A DNA stretch of 64,000 nt from positions 23,324,476 to 23,388,475 of the forward strand of contig CM022672.1 of NCBI GenBank assembly GCA_012295275.1, given 5' to 3'. Under the pieces are notes generated by a model, which saw only the letters and a list, made by a program, of their open reading frames with translations, had not been told where the DNA came from and ran no database searches. Below are positions 24,551 to 36,983 of the stretch, one piece after another (position 1 is the stretch's first letter; each line of letters opens with the position of its first letter). The DNA is from Chrysomallon squamiferum. Taxonomy: Eukaryota; Mollusca; Gastropoda; Neomphalida; Peltospiridae. Made by a program: the position numbers and the translations under genes.

Positions 24551-25289
24551 AACAAGAAATAAAGAAAGATACAAAAGAAAGTGCAATAATAATAATAAAA
24601 TAAAATTTAAAAAACATATGTTATATATCTTTGAGCATGGACAGATGTATACATACTATTGTTAACGAAACACAGATCGTGACTTAGCTGCTTTAAGAGA
24701 AAAACCCCTGTCATCGTTAGCCTGCCAATGTCTGGTTTTGCTGAAGCGCACGGTGATTAATGGTAGGTTGTGAGCTTTCCGATCATCAAAAGTCAAATGA
24801 GCATGGGTAGAAAATGCAATTTGAAACATTTGGAACATCTGCGCGCAGTTAAGCCTTGCCAAGTGTGCATTTATCTCTGTTAAAACGGTGATAAAATATT
24901 TTTTAACGAGGCTCGAAACGGATGGACAAAACAATATTTTGAAGGAGAACTGTTGATTGTTTGTTCAAGTTTGCAAGCTGTGTTTTCTCTCAGTGAGAGT
25001 GGGCGGAACGCCGCTTAGTGGCTATCACATGATGGGTCGCAGGTTCAATGCTCTACACCTTTTTCCCCTGGGTTATCTTAGTCTGTTTGTATGTGTGTGT
25101 CTCTTTAGTCGTTTGGTTGCATATACCCAAAAGACAAAAGAAAGATATAAATAAGATGTGATATCATGCAAAATAATAATAATAATAATAAAAAAAATCT
25201 AACTACTAAATAAATTGACTATTTGCATAAAATGGCCTTTTTGATACGGAAGCACGTATGAAGGCTTTGGTAAACTATTTGTGGAACAT

Positions 25290-25460
25290 TTTTACGTGAA
25301 ATAAAACAGCGGGAACACCGTGCAGAACTAATCCTCAACCAATTACGCCTCGGGCGGGAATTTGCCGAGGTGTGAGAAAATATGTATGTAGATGGACTAA
25401 TGCAGCAAAGAGAAGCCAACGGATTAGCGCTAGCGTTTCATAATCTTAACAATCAATAAT
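25290..25460 (+). pseudogene. Coding-like segment with one in-frame stop (unassigned)
   Basis: The plus frame reads FLREIKQREHRAELILNQ...GREFAEV, then TGA, then resumes in the same frame with ENMYVDGLMQQREANGLALA and ends at TAA. The charged, Leu-rich, coiled-coil-like composition differs from the AT-rich surroundings. No family is recognised, and a second frame is also open here. It may be a decayed exon or transposon piece, or chance in a locally GC-richer patch. Confidence 0.2.
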
Positions 25461-25829
25461 TATTAATATTTAAATTTGTATTGCATGAAACCCGTATATA
25501 CAACAGTTAATGTCTGCATGTGTATATATTTTGGTGTATGTATATATATATATATGTAAAAATGTAAGTAACAAAATGTGGAATCCTGTGTTTATAGCGT
25601 TCAGAAGGAACTGGCCACAGCTGTTAATGATAGTTTGATTCCAGACGTAAGTGCTCTGCTGCGGTTTGGTAAGGTGACAGATTTCAAATTACATGAAAGC
25701 CAGCCACCAGATGACGAGATATGCTCGTCTACTATCGATTCTTGTGTGTTCAGTTTTAGCAGTTCTGTAAGACGACAACACTGGAAAGCCTGTAGTCTTA
25801 ATCAGTTTTATATACGTGTCCTTAATCCA

Positions 25830-25854
25830 TTATTATTATTATTATTATTATTGT

Positions 25855-25950
<96 letters not shown>
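25830..25950. repeat. (TTA)n(TTG)n microsatellite
   Basis: About 7 TTA units followed by about 31 TTG units, giving poly-Leu/poly-Val artefact translations. Confidence 0.97.
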
Positions 25951-25951
<1 letters not shown>

Positions 25952-27044
25952 CTCTAATCACTAATCAAAAGAAAAGTTAATTTCTATTATAACAGGCTTC
26001 TTACAACTTTCAGCATTTAAAACTCTAAACGATTTTACAGCTAAAATTACTTTAAATGTTACTTAAGTTTATGAACTGTTAAATCGTTGGGTAGAGAATG
26101 AATGAAAAAAAAATTAGAACTTGAGTAAGTAAAAAGTAAAATTTGTCATGACATGAAAGCATTATATTATACTGAATATTTTTATCAATTGTTTTTGTAA
26201 TCCTGATATTATGTCCAGGGGAAAAGCTATTACATTTTCCATTAGCCGCAAATTATCTTGCATAGACATCATCCAAAAGATAGGAAAGTAGTTAGCTGTA
26301 AACAGATGTGGGTTACTGACTGGTAATATGAAATCATAACAAGGTAATAATACTCGTAAGTGTATTTAAATGCATTTTAAATAATATTTTGGATCTTATT
26401 AGTGTCTTTATTTACAATCTTCAAACAACTCACAGATGTTAGAAATATCTGTACCATCGTCATTTCTGTTCATTTTTTAAAAATCCCTTTAAAAATCGAA
26501 CAAAACAAATAATCTGTCTGATCTGGGATTTTTTTCTAAACTTAGTAAACGGAAATAGCACTTTACTTCATTTTCTTATGACAGACACTCTTCACCGCCT
26601 CTTCCTCTTCTGTGGATGCGAAAATTGCCTTATTTAGAGGCTTTTAAACACCCAACACTGTATGCACTTACAAGTTTATTATGTTATCGCTAAGGGCAGT
26701 GTTTACATCACGTATCTACATAACAGCCACTGCTTCCATGTCTCATCTGGAAGAACTAAATAAATCGATCATCTTAAAAATGGATTAAAGTGCGGTTTCT
26801 GTTTAATTCTGATTGCTAATCAAACAAACACGGCGTTACTCGATTGAACCATGCTCACATCTGCTTGTAGAAAATGAATTTTGTGATAATTTTGTGCTGT
26901 AGTACATGTTTCATCAGGACTTGACAGTCTCTGTCTTTTGAAGTAGCCAGGAATATGGAACAAACAACATCCTTTGGTTTACGATGAGAGAGAGACTTAG
27001 AATAAAGGGAGGTAGATAGGCAGATAGACATACATACATACTGT

Positions 27045-27225
<181 letters not shown>

Positions 27226-27311
27226 GTTTATAAATTAGTTTACAGACGTATTAATAGGGATAAGGTCATGCACAGTAATTTACAGCATTTAAGACAAATC
27301 ATAAACGTGCT

Positions 27312-27546
27312 GAAAATAAATAGCATTTAATTACATAAAAGATAAAACATTCTTTTACAGAAAAGTACTAGTATTTAATAATTCAACAGAAAACATTGTA
27401 CTCCAGAAAATAAATAGTTTTTATAATACAAGACAAACCATTCTAGTACTGAAAATAAATATAATATTTAATAATACAAGACAAACCATTCTAGTACTAC
27501 CGAAAATAAACAGTGTTTAATTATACAACAGAGAAAACTGTTTGCC
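27312..27546. repeat. Tandem repeat, unit ~46-50 bp, about 5 copies
   Basis: The pattern GAAAATAAATA, then TTTAATAATACAA, then ACAAACCATTCTAGTACT recurs about five times. The third and fourth units are nearly identical, including the shared stretch around ATACAAGACAAACCATTC; outer units are more diverged. Non-coding minisatellite. Confidence 0.8.
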
Positions 27547-27666
27547 ACGACTCTAAATAACATTCATACAGATTAGTTACAAGATGTAGTCTTTTGGCAC
27601 CTTTCAGTAGGGGAGAACACACCAAAGCATCACGTTTGGCAAAACTCAGGAAGACTAATAATGCCA

Positions 27667-27721
<55 letters not shown>
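27667..27721. repeat. (AAT)n microsatellite
   Basis: About 54 bp of pure AAT, read directly. Confidence 0.97.
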
Positions 27722-27722
<1 letters not shown>

Positions 27723-28352
27723 AGTGGTATTCCTAACTCGATGTGAAAAAAACCAAAAAAACGGAAAATATAAATGTTTTATGACACATCAAATGAAGCT
27801 GTAGTTTTTCTCATATCACTGTGATTCTTTAACAAATCTACAACTGATGAACATCGATATATTCTTTATATATATTGACAATGAATTCTTTTACGAGCAG
27901 CTGGCATCATCAAAACTGTCTTTTACCTTATCATTAGATACAACGACAGCGAAATTAATTTTCGCGTAATTAATCGGCGAAGCTGAAATCATAGGCAGCT
28001 TTCTGTCAGAAATTCCAAGCAGCCATCGCAATTTTTAGCGATGGTAACCAGAATGTTTAATTTCCATCAAAGCCAGCGAAATGAATTCATGGTCTAATCA
28101 CGTCCTGACATGCATCACAGATGTAGAATATGCGCATACAGCTCTTGTGTTAATGAATATAAACAATGAATGATCAAAACTTTTAGGCAGCAAATACTAA
28201 TTTTGTTAAGCATCATGACCTTGATAATGCATTTATCATTAGTGCTACAGTATTAACAGCTTCTTAATAACATTATTTTTATTTTTATTTCCTTTCTTTT
28301 ATGTCCTTTGTGCCCATATTGGTTTCTCTCTTTCTATATATATGTTTTATAC

Positions 28353-28486
28353 GTATGTATGTGCGTATGTATATATGTATGTATGTATGTATGTAGGTAT
28401 GTAGGTATGTATTTATGTAGGTATGTATGTGTATATGTGGTGTGCGAGGGATTCTGTGTGTTTAGCTATCTGTCTATCTATCTATC

Positions 28487-28527
<41 letters not shown>
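28353..28527. repeat. (GTAT)n and (TG)n microsatellite cluster
   Basis: GTAT/GTAG tetranucleotides (28353-28438), then CTAT units and a pure TG run (28490-28527). Confidence 0.9.
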
Positions 28528-28529
<2 letters not shown>

Positions 28530-29716
28530 CATACCTTATATTGATAAGTAGAATGACAAAAAAAAAAAAAGGAGGAAAAATAATAAATTAATAAGTCACT
28601 TTACAAAAGTAATATGGGCTGATGTTTCTGGTTCACTGAGCGACAGAAAGACAGATGGACAAATAATGTACACAAACACGCAAATAATCACAAAGAAAAA
28701 AATAACGGAGATCACTCACAAAAGCCGTATCTCTGAATGTTTACTAACTGACCAAGCCAATGACTGTTAATTATCCAATGTTATCACTATTATCATTCCT
28801 CGGTGCCACGTAAAACAAGAGTAACAATGCGAATACTATTCCTTCCGGCTCAGTGGGTAACGGTTCCTTATGACAATATTTTGTTTACGTACAAAGGTGC
28901 TGTGTGAATGTGGATGCAGTGCGTAGTAGAATACTCGGTACGTGTGTTATTTCGCTTGAAAGCTCTGCTTGTTATTTATCGTACATGATGTATTCTGTCT
29001 CATTTGATGGATAATAAGCACACTGTCTTGATGTACTAGACCTTAACAATAAAACTGTTTTGATAGCTGCAGTGCACATTAAAACGGTAATATTCGGTTG
29101 CTTTGCCGGTGAACCAGTCAAATGCATCCTGTTGTGATGGTTTCTGATCATTACTGTTTTGTAGCTATGAGTTTCACTAAACTGATTAAAATGTCTTATG
29201 CGGTTAGTGTATCGGTTATCCACTGTAAATTAAGTATTCAGGTTACAAGAGTTTTTAGGCAGGACTCATTTCAGTGTAGGCAAGTCGCTAAATTTATAAC
29301 ACTAGTGACCATGCTTTTTTTTATAAAAATTATTCTGTTTCAACTATCATTAATGCACAAAGATATGAATTGCGTTTAGAATGGCTGAATACAACTTATT
29401 TCTATAACACAATAAAATGGCTGTCTTTGAAAATGTAATTTACCATTATTCAAAAAGAATAAACATCTTTTTTAATGCCGGTACGAAGTAAAGGCTGCAT
29501 TTTCAGTCTGACAGTAAAAACTGGATTAAAGAAAATGTAATACTCTATGTACTACAGAACAGAAATTATCATATAGCTGTTAAAGTACGTAATATAAGAA
29601 AAAAATCGAACTCATAGATGTTAGATTAAAATAATTCTATAAATAAAACGATAACTAAAGGAGTTTGATGGTAACCAGCTAAATAAACTGCAAAGTTAGT
29701 TATGAGTGTATTGTAC

Positions 29717-30050
29717 AATAGAAAAATATAGGCTATGATGGATGAAGTTTGTTAGGTTTGGAGGGTTTTGGGTGCAATTATAAAATTTACTGTTACCTTG
29801 ATGGAAAAACTCTAATCGAGTAAAAATGGGTTTTGTAGGCAGATTGGGACGTTAAATTGCACCTCCACAGTATAGTGCAGTGGTTCTATCTTAAAATGAA
29901 ATTATTCCATTAAGGTTCAAGCACTCTGTCCTGGGCACACACATCATCTCTGGATTGGAGCCGGTTCCGGGATTCGAACCCCAACGTACAACAGTCCCGA
30001 CCTTCCAAGGCTAGAGCAGTTCAACGACCCTAATTGTGTTGCTATAAGCT
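29717..30050 (-). mobile_element. SINE-like repeat with tRNA-type B box
   Basis: The minus strand carries GGGGTTCGAATCCC (around 29970), an exact match to the Pol III B-box consensus GGTTCGAATCC with a partial T-arm stem. It is preceded by a degenerate tRNA-like stretch (GTCGTTGAACTGCTCTAGCC...). The sequence 3' of it on the minus strand (down to ~29717) ends in an ~85-bp segment also found at 35205-35297. This is the layout of a tRNA-derived SINE head plus body, though the A box is poor and no A tail was located. Ends are approximate. Confidence 0.5.
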
Positions 30051-30156
30051 GTAGGCAAAACGGGATGCAGGCACAATGGTACTAATCCTGAATAAGGGTC
30101 TATTTTCATAACTGTTCTGACTCTGGAAGTATAATTATAATTATGTATTATAGCAG

Positions 30157-30158
<2 letters not shown>

Positions 30159-30187
<29 letters not shown>
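30159..30187. repeat. T29 homopolymer
   Basis: 29 consecutive T residues; if read on the minus strand this is a poly(A) tract. Confidence 0.97.
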
Positions 30188-30192
<5 letters not shown>

Positions 30193-30392
30193 TCGACACA
30201 TCGAATCAGATTCGATACAGTCTTAATGGACCATTTTGTATTTTACTGCTATTTTCTCATTATAAGTCTAAAAATTACCAGTGCAGTTGTAATGTTTCCA
30301 TCTTCATGAGAAGTCTTCAGGAATGACAGTGCTTATTGCAGTGGACATTATAAGAGGCCACAGTATAAGATTGTTTTAATGATATTGTAGAC

Positions 30393-30550
30393 ATATGTCA
30401 TCACCACCACCATAACAACAACCACTTCTGTTACTATTACCATTACCTTTACAACAACTACTACTACTATCACGGCTCCTACAACTACTGTCACAACAAA
30501 TACAACTGCTACTATTATTCTATTAGTACCATCTACTACTAGAACTGCTA
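30393..30550. repeat. Imperfect ACC/ACT/ACA trinucleotide region
   Basis: Mixed ACC, ACA, ACT and CTA triplets over about 150 bp, giving a Val-rich artefact ORF on the minus strand. Confidence 0.85.
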
Positions 30551-30939
30551 ACAATTCATACAAACATCACCAGGCTGCATGTATTGTTCTTTGACTACTG
30601 TTAGTATTTTTTTTCTTTCTATTACAGCTAATTAGAAGACGGTGATCCTCTTGATAAGGACGATAATGATTAATCTAACACGTATTATGACACTGTTATT
30701 GTTTTGGTGTCTTCATCTTGCTCTCACCCTTATTAAATAGTTTAATCTACTTTAAGAAGACTGTCATCGAAGCCTTCAACACTGTCGTGTCAGTTTTTAA
30801 ATCTACAGGAAACCTATAATCTACTAATGTACCTGAATAGGAATGAATTTCCATCAGTAGAACGACATTTCCTCGAAGTAGTGGCAGCAAAGCACTGGAC
30901 GACCTTTTATAGAAAACTCCACATGATCATGATCAACAC

Positions 30940-31236
30940 CTAATGATAACATTTTGTATTTGATATTTTGACCGAATACTTATGAATGCTAATGTCTAAT
31001 ATCAGTAACTTGTCTTTTGATAATGTATTCTCTTCGTACTTATTTGCTCTATGTATGAATCTGTGCACCTCCATGACTTCGCGTTTGTCTGCGAATATTT
31101 CCAATTCAATTATTACGGGCTCAGCGGCTCCAAATTTTTGTCCTTGCAATCCTGACAAACAAGGAAACCTTATTATCTTTTGACATTGTAAGCGACATAT
31201 TAGGATGTTGTGAATAATAGTGGACAAAAGAAACAA
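30940..31236 (-). CDS. Unassigned open frame, possibly an exon remnant
   Basis: Minus-strand open frame whose middle (SGLQGQKFGAAEPVIIELEI and FADKREVMEVHRFIHRANKY) has a charged, helical, protein-like composition, unlike the surrounding AT-rich artefacts. There is no domain I recognise, the ends are low-complexity, and the opposite strand is also open for 65 codons. No clear splice sites were fixed. Best treated as a candidate only. Confidence 0.2.
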   Translation of the reverse strand: MFLLSTIIHNILICRLQCQKIIRFPCLSGLQGQKFGAAEPVIIELEIFADKREVMEVHRFIHRANKYEENTLSKDKLLILDISIHKYSVKISNTKCYH

Positions 31237-31570
31237 AGAAGTTGGTGCAAACTATGGTGTTATTCTTATTAATAAGAAAATCGATATTAGGTTAATCTGT
31301 TATCACGAAACCGAGTGATACAGCAGAGTAGAAGGGCATGGCAACAAGTACACAGGGAAGGAAAGGAAGAATCAGACGAAGAATATTGCACAGAAAGAGA
31401 GAGAAAGAGAAAAGAAAGAATGAAAAAAGAAACAGAATGAAAGAACATTCGAAAGTATAATTATGTGGGAGGACGGATTTTTTAGTCAAAATCAAACATT
31501 ATGTTCTTGAATAATGAAGACGTTGTATAAGGTAGCATTACACAATGACCTTGGATAAATCAGTAGTGGA

Positions 31571-31794
<224 letters not shown>

Positions 31795-32431
31795 CAAACA
31801 CGGAACCATTCCTTCCTTGATTTTCCCCATTACACGTATGTAATGTTGTCTACCTTATTTTTATGTCATCCCTCAGTTCCTGGAGTTAAATAAAAACTAA
31901 TACTTTAAATGGTTAATTCCTATTTTGAACAAACACATCCAAATTTCTTAGAATCACAGAAGTCAAACTCGATGTGTTACCGAGGAATTTTTATATGTAC
32001 ATGCCACGTTAGTTTGACAAGTTGTATCTGGCAATATTCATTAGTTGTACGAGTATGTTTGGCACTTTAAGTAATAAAAATTCGCTAAGTATTGGCAAGG
32101 ACCTGTTTAATAGGGCCAAAATGACATATTTGATGTGATATTTACAACTGAAATGTCCTAAGAGATGCGACCGGGAAGTAACAAATTGCTGCTTTGATGA
32201 TGGCTCACCTCTGAAACGAATTAAGCATCTAACGCGCGAAATCAAAGTGACAAGAAATGTTTTAGTTTAAATATCTGCAGCGAGTCATTGTAAACAGTTA
32301 ACAGTAAAGAGCTTTTCAGGCTCAGAGTATCTAAATTTTTTGGATGGAAGGTTACAGTTTAATGATTGCAAGTGAAAGATAAAAAAACTACATTTATGTA
32401 ACAGTTTCATTAAAAATAAACTGCATCTGGA

Positions 32432-32432
32432 A

Positions 32433-32522
<90 letters not shown>
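32432..32522. repeat. (AAT)n(TA)n compound microsatellite
   Basis: AAT for about 29 bp followed by a TA run of about 62 bp. Confidence 0.97.
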
Positions 32523-32525
<3 letters not shown>

Positions 32526-32690
32526 AATACATTATAATCTTTTGACTATAGATCTATCAAACATGGTTAACATATTTTTGAAATGACTGGGGTTAAACAT
32601 AAACAAAATATTTTTTTGGCAAATTCACTTTTACTATAAAGTGTGATTAAATGATGTTCAGTAATTTTTATGACTATTATTCCATTACAT

Positions 32691-32910
32691 AACTCATACT
32701 TTATATTGTACAGGGATATGATTTTAATATATATAACCATAATTATACACAAAAACAAGCCAACAGACAAACAAACACCTATCAGTGCGTAATTTTATCC
32801 AATAATAACTCATACTTTATACTGCACAGTGATATGATTTTAAATCTATATACATATACACACAAATACGCCAACAGACACACAAACCTATCAGTGGGTA
32901 ATTCTATCAG
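32691..32910. repeat. Tandem duplication, 116-bp unit
   Basis: Unit 1 (32691-32806) and unit 2 (32807-32910) share, in order, AACTCATACTTTATA, GATATGATTTTAA, GCCAACAGACA and CCTATCAGTG followed by GTAATT. Divergence is moderate. No ORF. Confidence 0.8.
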
Positions 32911-34005
32911 AAATTCAATAAAAGAAGCCTATCAGCTGTCTATCTAATCTGCTAATAAAAAAACCGTTTGCCGTGGGAAACATCAGAAGAAAAGTTTCTG
33001 GATGAATATCATTGCCTGTGGCAGTTTCGACATGCCAGCTGCCTGCTTTACTAATTGATAGTAGTAACCATTGCATTTAATCAAGCAGAAAAAACGTTTA
33101 GTTCATTATATTAAAACAAAAGTAATATACATTAATACATACAGAAAATTGCATACATACATACACACATATACTCACACATATAATATCAGTAAACACA
33201 TATACACACATACACACATAAACACATACATACATAGATACATACACATAACAACAGTAAACATATATGCATGCACAGAAGTACGTTATTCTGTAACTGG
33301 ATGCTTCCACAAACACATTTATAGAATATAAATATAATTCAGATGAAGAGAATGAGACAGTGAGGAATGGAGGTACGAATGTTTGGATGATTGGATGGAC
33401 AAACAGAGATAAGATATAAAGACAAATATCACATATCACATATTTTATTGTTATATCTTCACATATTTCGGATGACCATTGAAATTTTGTTTCAGTCTTA
33501 TTTTTTATTCCATCAAATTTATCTTATTAACATGTATTGATACTTATATACATAAATAAAAATGCACATCTAGTTCTCACGTGATAAGTATTTCTGAAAT
33601 AAACTTTACACTATACAGTTTTGTAGCTTGGTGATTGAGCACATATTTAAATGAATCAATATTTTATGGGTTTTTTTCTTAAATATTCTATAGAAAGTCA
33701 ACGTTTCTTGTCAAAAGACTATCGGAATCAATATTTTTTATTGTGAAAAATACTTACCGTTTGGCATGTACTAATTGTAATCCTAAATGAATTAAACATG
33801 ACAAAAAAAAATCTTGCTGAAGTAATATTTTATGCCTGTCAGTTTTATGCTTTGATCCACAAAATTAAAAATAATCTCAGCAGCTGAAATTTGACGACAC
33901 ACTGACTCTCTCTTTTCAGTTTTCTCAATACCAAGGCACTGCAACGTGTTTTTCAGTTGACCGCTGTGGCTTATCTTTGTTAAAGCATTCTGTTATTTAC
34001 TATTC

Positions 34006-34320
34006 TAGAAAACCCGAACCATTAGCGGCTTTAAATGCAGCGAACACTTTGACAGCATTCAGTTTGGTTGCTGTTTCTGCAGACAAATTTTAACGTTAAT
34101 AACAACAAACATTGGCATTCTCAAGCTCTTTGCTTGTGACATTAATGTTGATGAATTTGGCAACCGAAGGTTCTGGCCAAATTAATTCAGTAACTTCGAG
34201 ATCCAAATGACCATTAATGATGCTGTCAATCGAGAAACTAGCTTCTGAACTTAAAGAGCTGTTCTTTATTGACTTCATTCTCGCCTCTGGCGTGAAGAAG
34301 TTGCGTAGTCGAAAAAAAAA
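34006..34320 (-). pseudogene. Decayed coding-like segment (unassigned)
   Basis: One minus-strand frame reads FFTPEARMKSIKNSSLSSEA, SFSIDSIINGHLDLEVTELI and WPEPSVAKFININVTSKELE. It hits TAA, then CGT, then TAA, and resumes in the same frame as LSAETATKLNAVKVFAAFKA ending near a TAG. Amino-acid composition and codon choice look like real protein on both sides of the stops. A T-run interrupts it on the 5' side. No family is recognised; SFSIDSII superficially resembles the eh1 repressor motif of transcription factors. Possibly a dead exon or processed fragment. Confidence 0.3.
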
Positions 34321-35026
34321 AAAAAAATTCACTCTATTCATTTTAAATTCAGTTTCAAGGCTAAGACGCTCGAGAAATTTACATTTCCAGTTATCGCTAA
34401 GAAGTGTCCTTGTCCTGCAAAATATTTATCTGGATCAGATTTTAACATTCATTGACATCTTCTGTAATAAGATGCAAAGATACTGTGACTGGAATCTTCG
34501 TAACGGTTACATTTCATTTTCGAAGTAATCTGAAAAGTGCACTTTATTTAATGTCGTCTCTAGAATTGCTTTATCGCATTACTTTCTCTATAATCTTAAA
34601 CACATCAATTTCTTTTTTTTTATATTTTCGCACAGTTAATTTAACATAATTCACTGACTAAAACAGAGTAATGGTAATAGTTAAAAATACGATTTATTCA
34701 AAATCACATTGCAAATAAAATAAACCCGCAAACCCGCATATGGAAACAGTTCCAGGAATAAACAAAGGCACAGTGGGAAGCAAAAGATAGCCACAGGTCA
34801 AAAATAAAGATAACGATTTTCAAAGCACATTTAAAACGCTCCACGTGTTCAGATGTAATGCATTTAAAAATTTGATTAAAGTCTCAAACCTTTGAAAGAT
34901 TGCGCTTGCTTTTTTTCCACATTATATACTTAGTTCAGATGGGTATGTAAGAAAGAAATAAAAAGAAGAAGAAGAAAAAGAAAGAGGTTAAATAGAAATA
35001 AATAAAATTAAAAACCTTTTTCTGTA

Positions 35027-35300
35027 CAGTTGATCCTCGATTTCACGGAATAATAGGGAAGCACCGATCCGTAAAATGCAAACGTTTGGAAAATCGCGAA
35101 TTAACCCTAAAATTTACCGAAACATGACAACTGTATAAATCAGTAATCTAATGAAAGAGAAATAAAAACAAATAAAATGCAGTACATGTGAAGAAAAATG
35201 CACAGTAGAAAAATATAGGCTATGATGGATGAAGTTTGTTAGGTTTGGAGGGTTTTGGGTGCAACTATAAAATTTTCTGTTACCTTAATGGAAAGAGAGG
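35027..35300 (+). mobile_element. Tigger-like terminal sequence plus dispersed repeat body
   Basis: It begins after a TA with CAGTTGATCCTCGATTTCAC, resembling terminal repeats of Tigger-type elements. It contains an ~90-bp segment (35205-35297) that also occurs at 29717-29810 in the same orientation with about 90% identity by eye. I found no matching inverted end to the right, so the element is truncated or its end is unrecognised. Confidence 0.45.
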
Positions 35301-36977
35301 GTTGAAGAGAGGGTTGCCTTCATCTTGTAGTGTGACTCAGAATAACATAATTGTACTTAGAAGTAAGGGTACAAGTGGAAAATGGCGGCAGTGTAATCCA
35401 GCGACAACAACACAAATAACAACAGCAGCAACAACAACAATACTAAATAATTTTATAAATTCAAATAAAAGTAAAAGTAAAAGAAATACGATAAATAAAT
35501 AACGAATAAACAAAATAGATAAAAATAAATGTATAAACAATTATTGGTAATAAATGTACTGCCTCAGGGGCTAGACAGAGAACGACACATCACTAACACC
35601 AGTGCGTATTGTTTATTCACGTGCTATATTTTCTAGATGAATTTATCCGGCTTCCAGAAAGCCTGACAAAAAATCCAGAAAACCTCCAATTTTATTTAAA
35701 ACTAGCATCTTTTACACGCGCTTTGTTTTAGCTTCCATGACACCAATTTAACACAGTTCTGCTCTGTACCTGTGATTCTGTCACAGTAAGCTCTTATTTT
35801 TTTCAGTTTACTCTCATTTTCTTTAACATTAACAGAAAGGCAGCTTGCTAGTGAAAAGCGTATGCTACACACGTATTTTATGTGAATTAATAAAGATCAA
35901 ACAGACACTGCTTTAGAAGAATTTTAATTTGTGTGTGTTACATACAGTGTCATTCTTTATTTTTTCACTGTTTATTTTATAATTTAAGTAAAACTTTAGC
36001 CCGTATCCAGTAACCTGGCATTTCAAAAAATCCCGGCAACCTCCGGTCCCAAGACTGCCGAATAAATGGTTCGATGTCTGATTTTGTAAACGAAGTCCTT
36101 AATTAAATCATATATAGTTTATAATAACGCAGATATAACTACAGTTGATACTCTTGTTGATGTTGTATTTCTTTTTTCTTGTTTTAATTAATGAAGAGAA
36201 ACGTGATGCTCCAATGGCGTGACGTTAATTAATTATTCTTTTTCCTCTTTTTGTTGTGCTCATTGTTACTGCCTTTTTGCTGTCGTTCAGGGTTTTTTGG
36301 TTACCGTTTAGATATACTGCTGCTCTTTATCAATAATATAAATAGTTATATACAGTACATAAATAAAATAAAAATATTCTGCTTAATCCATCATATTCGA
36401 AATTTCTTTAACTAAAATATATTTAACTTGTTAAAACATGATAGATTTTGGTTATTAATAGCACCAGATGAATGTGGTTGTGTGTATATTTGTGTGTCTG
36501 TAAATGTGCGTATTTTTTAGATAGTTGCACATCCGTACTTAATGCTTTATCTATACAGAAATGCTTTATCTATAGTTATAATAGACGTACTGTTATACAA
36601 AATAACCTGTATTGTTTTCGCTTATATATATATATATATATAACAGTGATATTGTGATTACTTTAACTGGCAAGAAATATTTTATTAAAGTTATGCTCAA
36701 GATATTTTTGAGAAAGAGTTCGTTTATGGCCTAACAGATAAAATAAAGTATTACACAGATAAAGGTCAAAGCAAATCCTCTACAGCCATATACGTAGCTT
36801 ATATTTTTTTAAATAACAAAAAAAATATTTTAAATGTACTTTTACAAGAAAAAAAAAAGAAAAGGAAAACATATATCACAGTCTGATACATCAGAAAGAA
36901 AAAACAGAAGGCAAAACTATTACACTTACTTTAACTAAAACAGAAATATTTCTAAGTAAAATAAATAATGTCATTCT
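35301..36977. other. Gene-free stretch between Tigger-like repeat and promoter-like island
   Basis: No ORF of interest; AT-rich with CAA/AAT-rich patches at 35400-35470 and a short TA run near 36625-36642. Confidence 0.5.
35638..36075. repeat. Diverged direct repeats (35643-35688 and 36004-36044)
   Basis: Both blocks share TATCC, then CAAAAAATCC, then AACCTCC in the same order about 360 bp apart. The right block continues with CGGTCCCAAGACTGCCG, a pattern resembling terminal sequence of short DNA transposons. The type of element is unclear. Confidence 0.4.
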
Positions 36978-36983
36978 ACTTAC

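Noticed and set aside
25578-25964. 128-codon plus-strand ORF
   Set aside because: The end is a TTA/TTG repeat; the first 85 codons have no recognisable domain and no splice or signal support.
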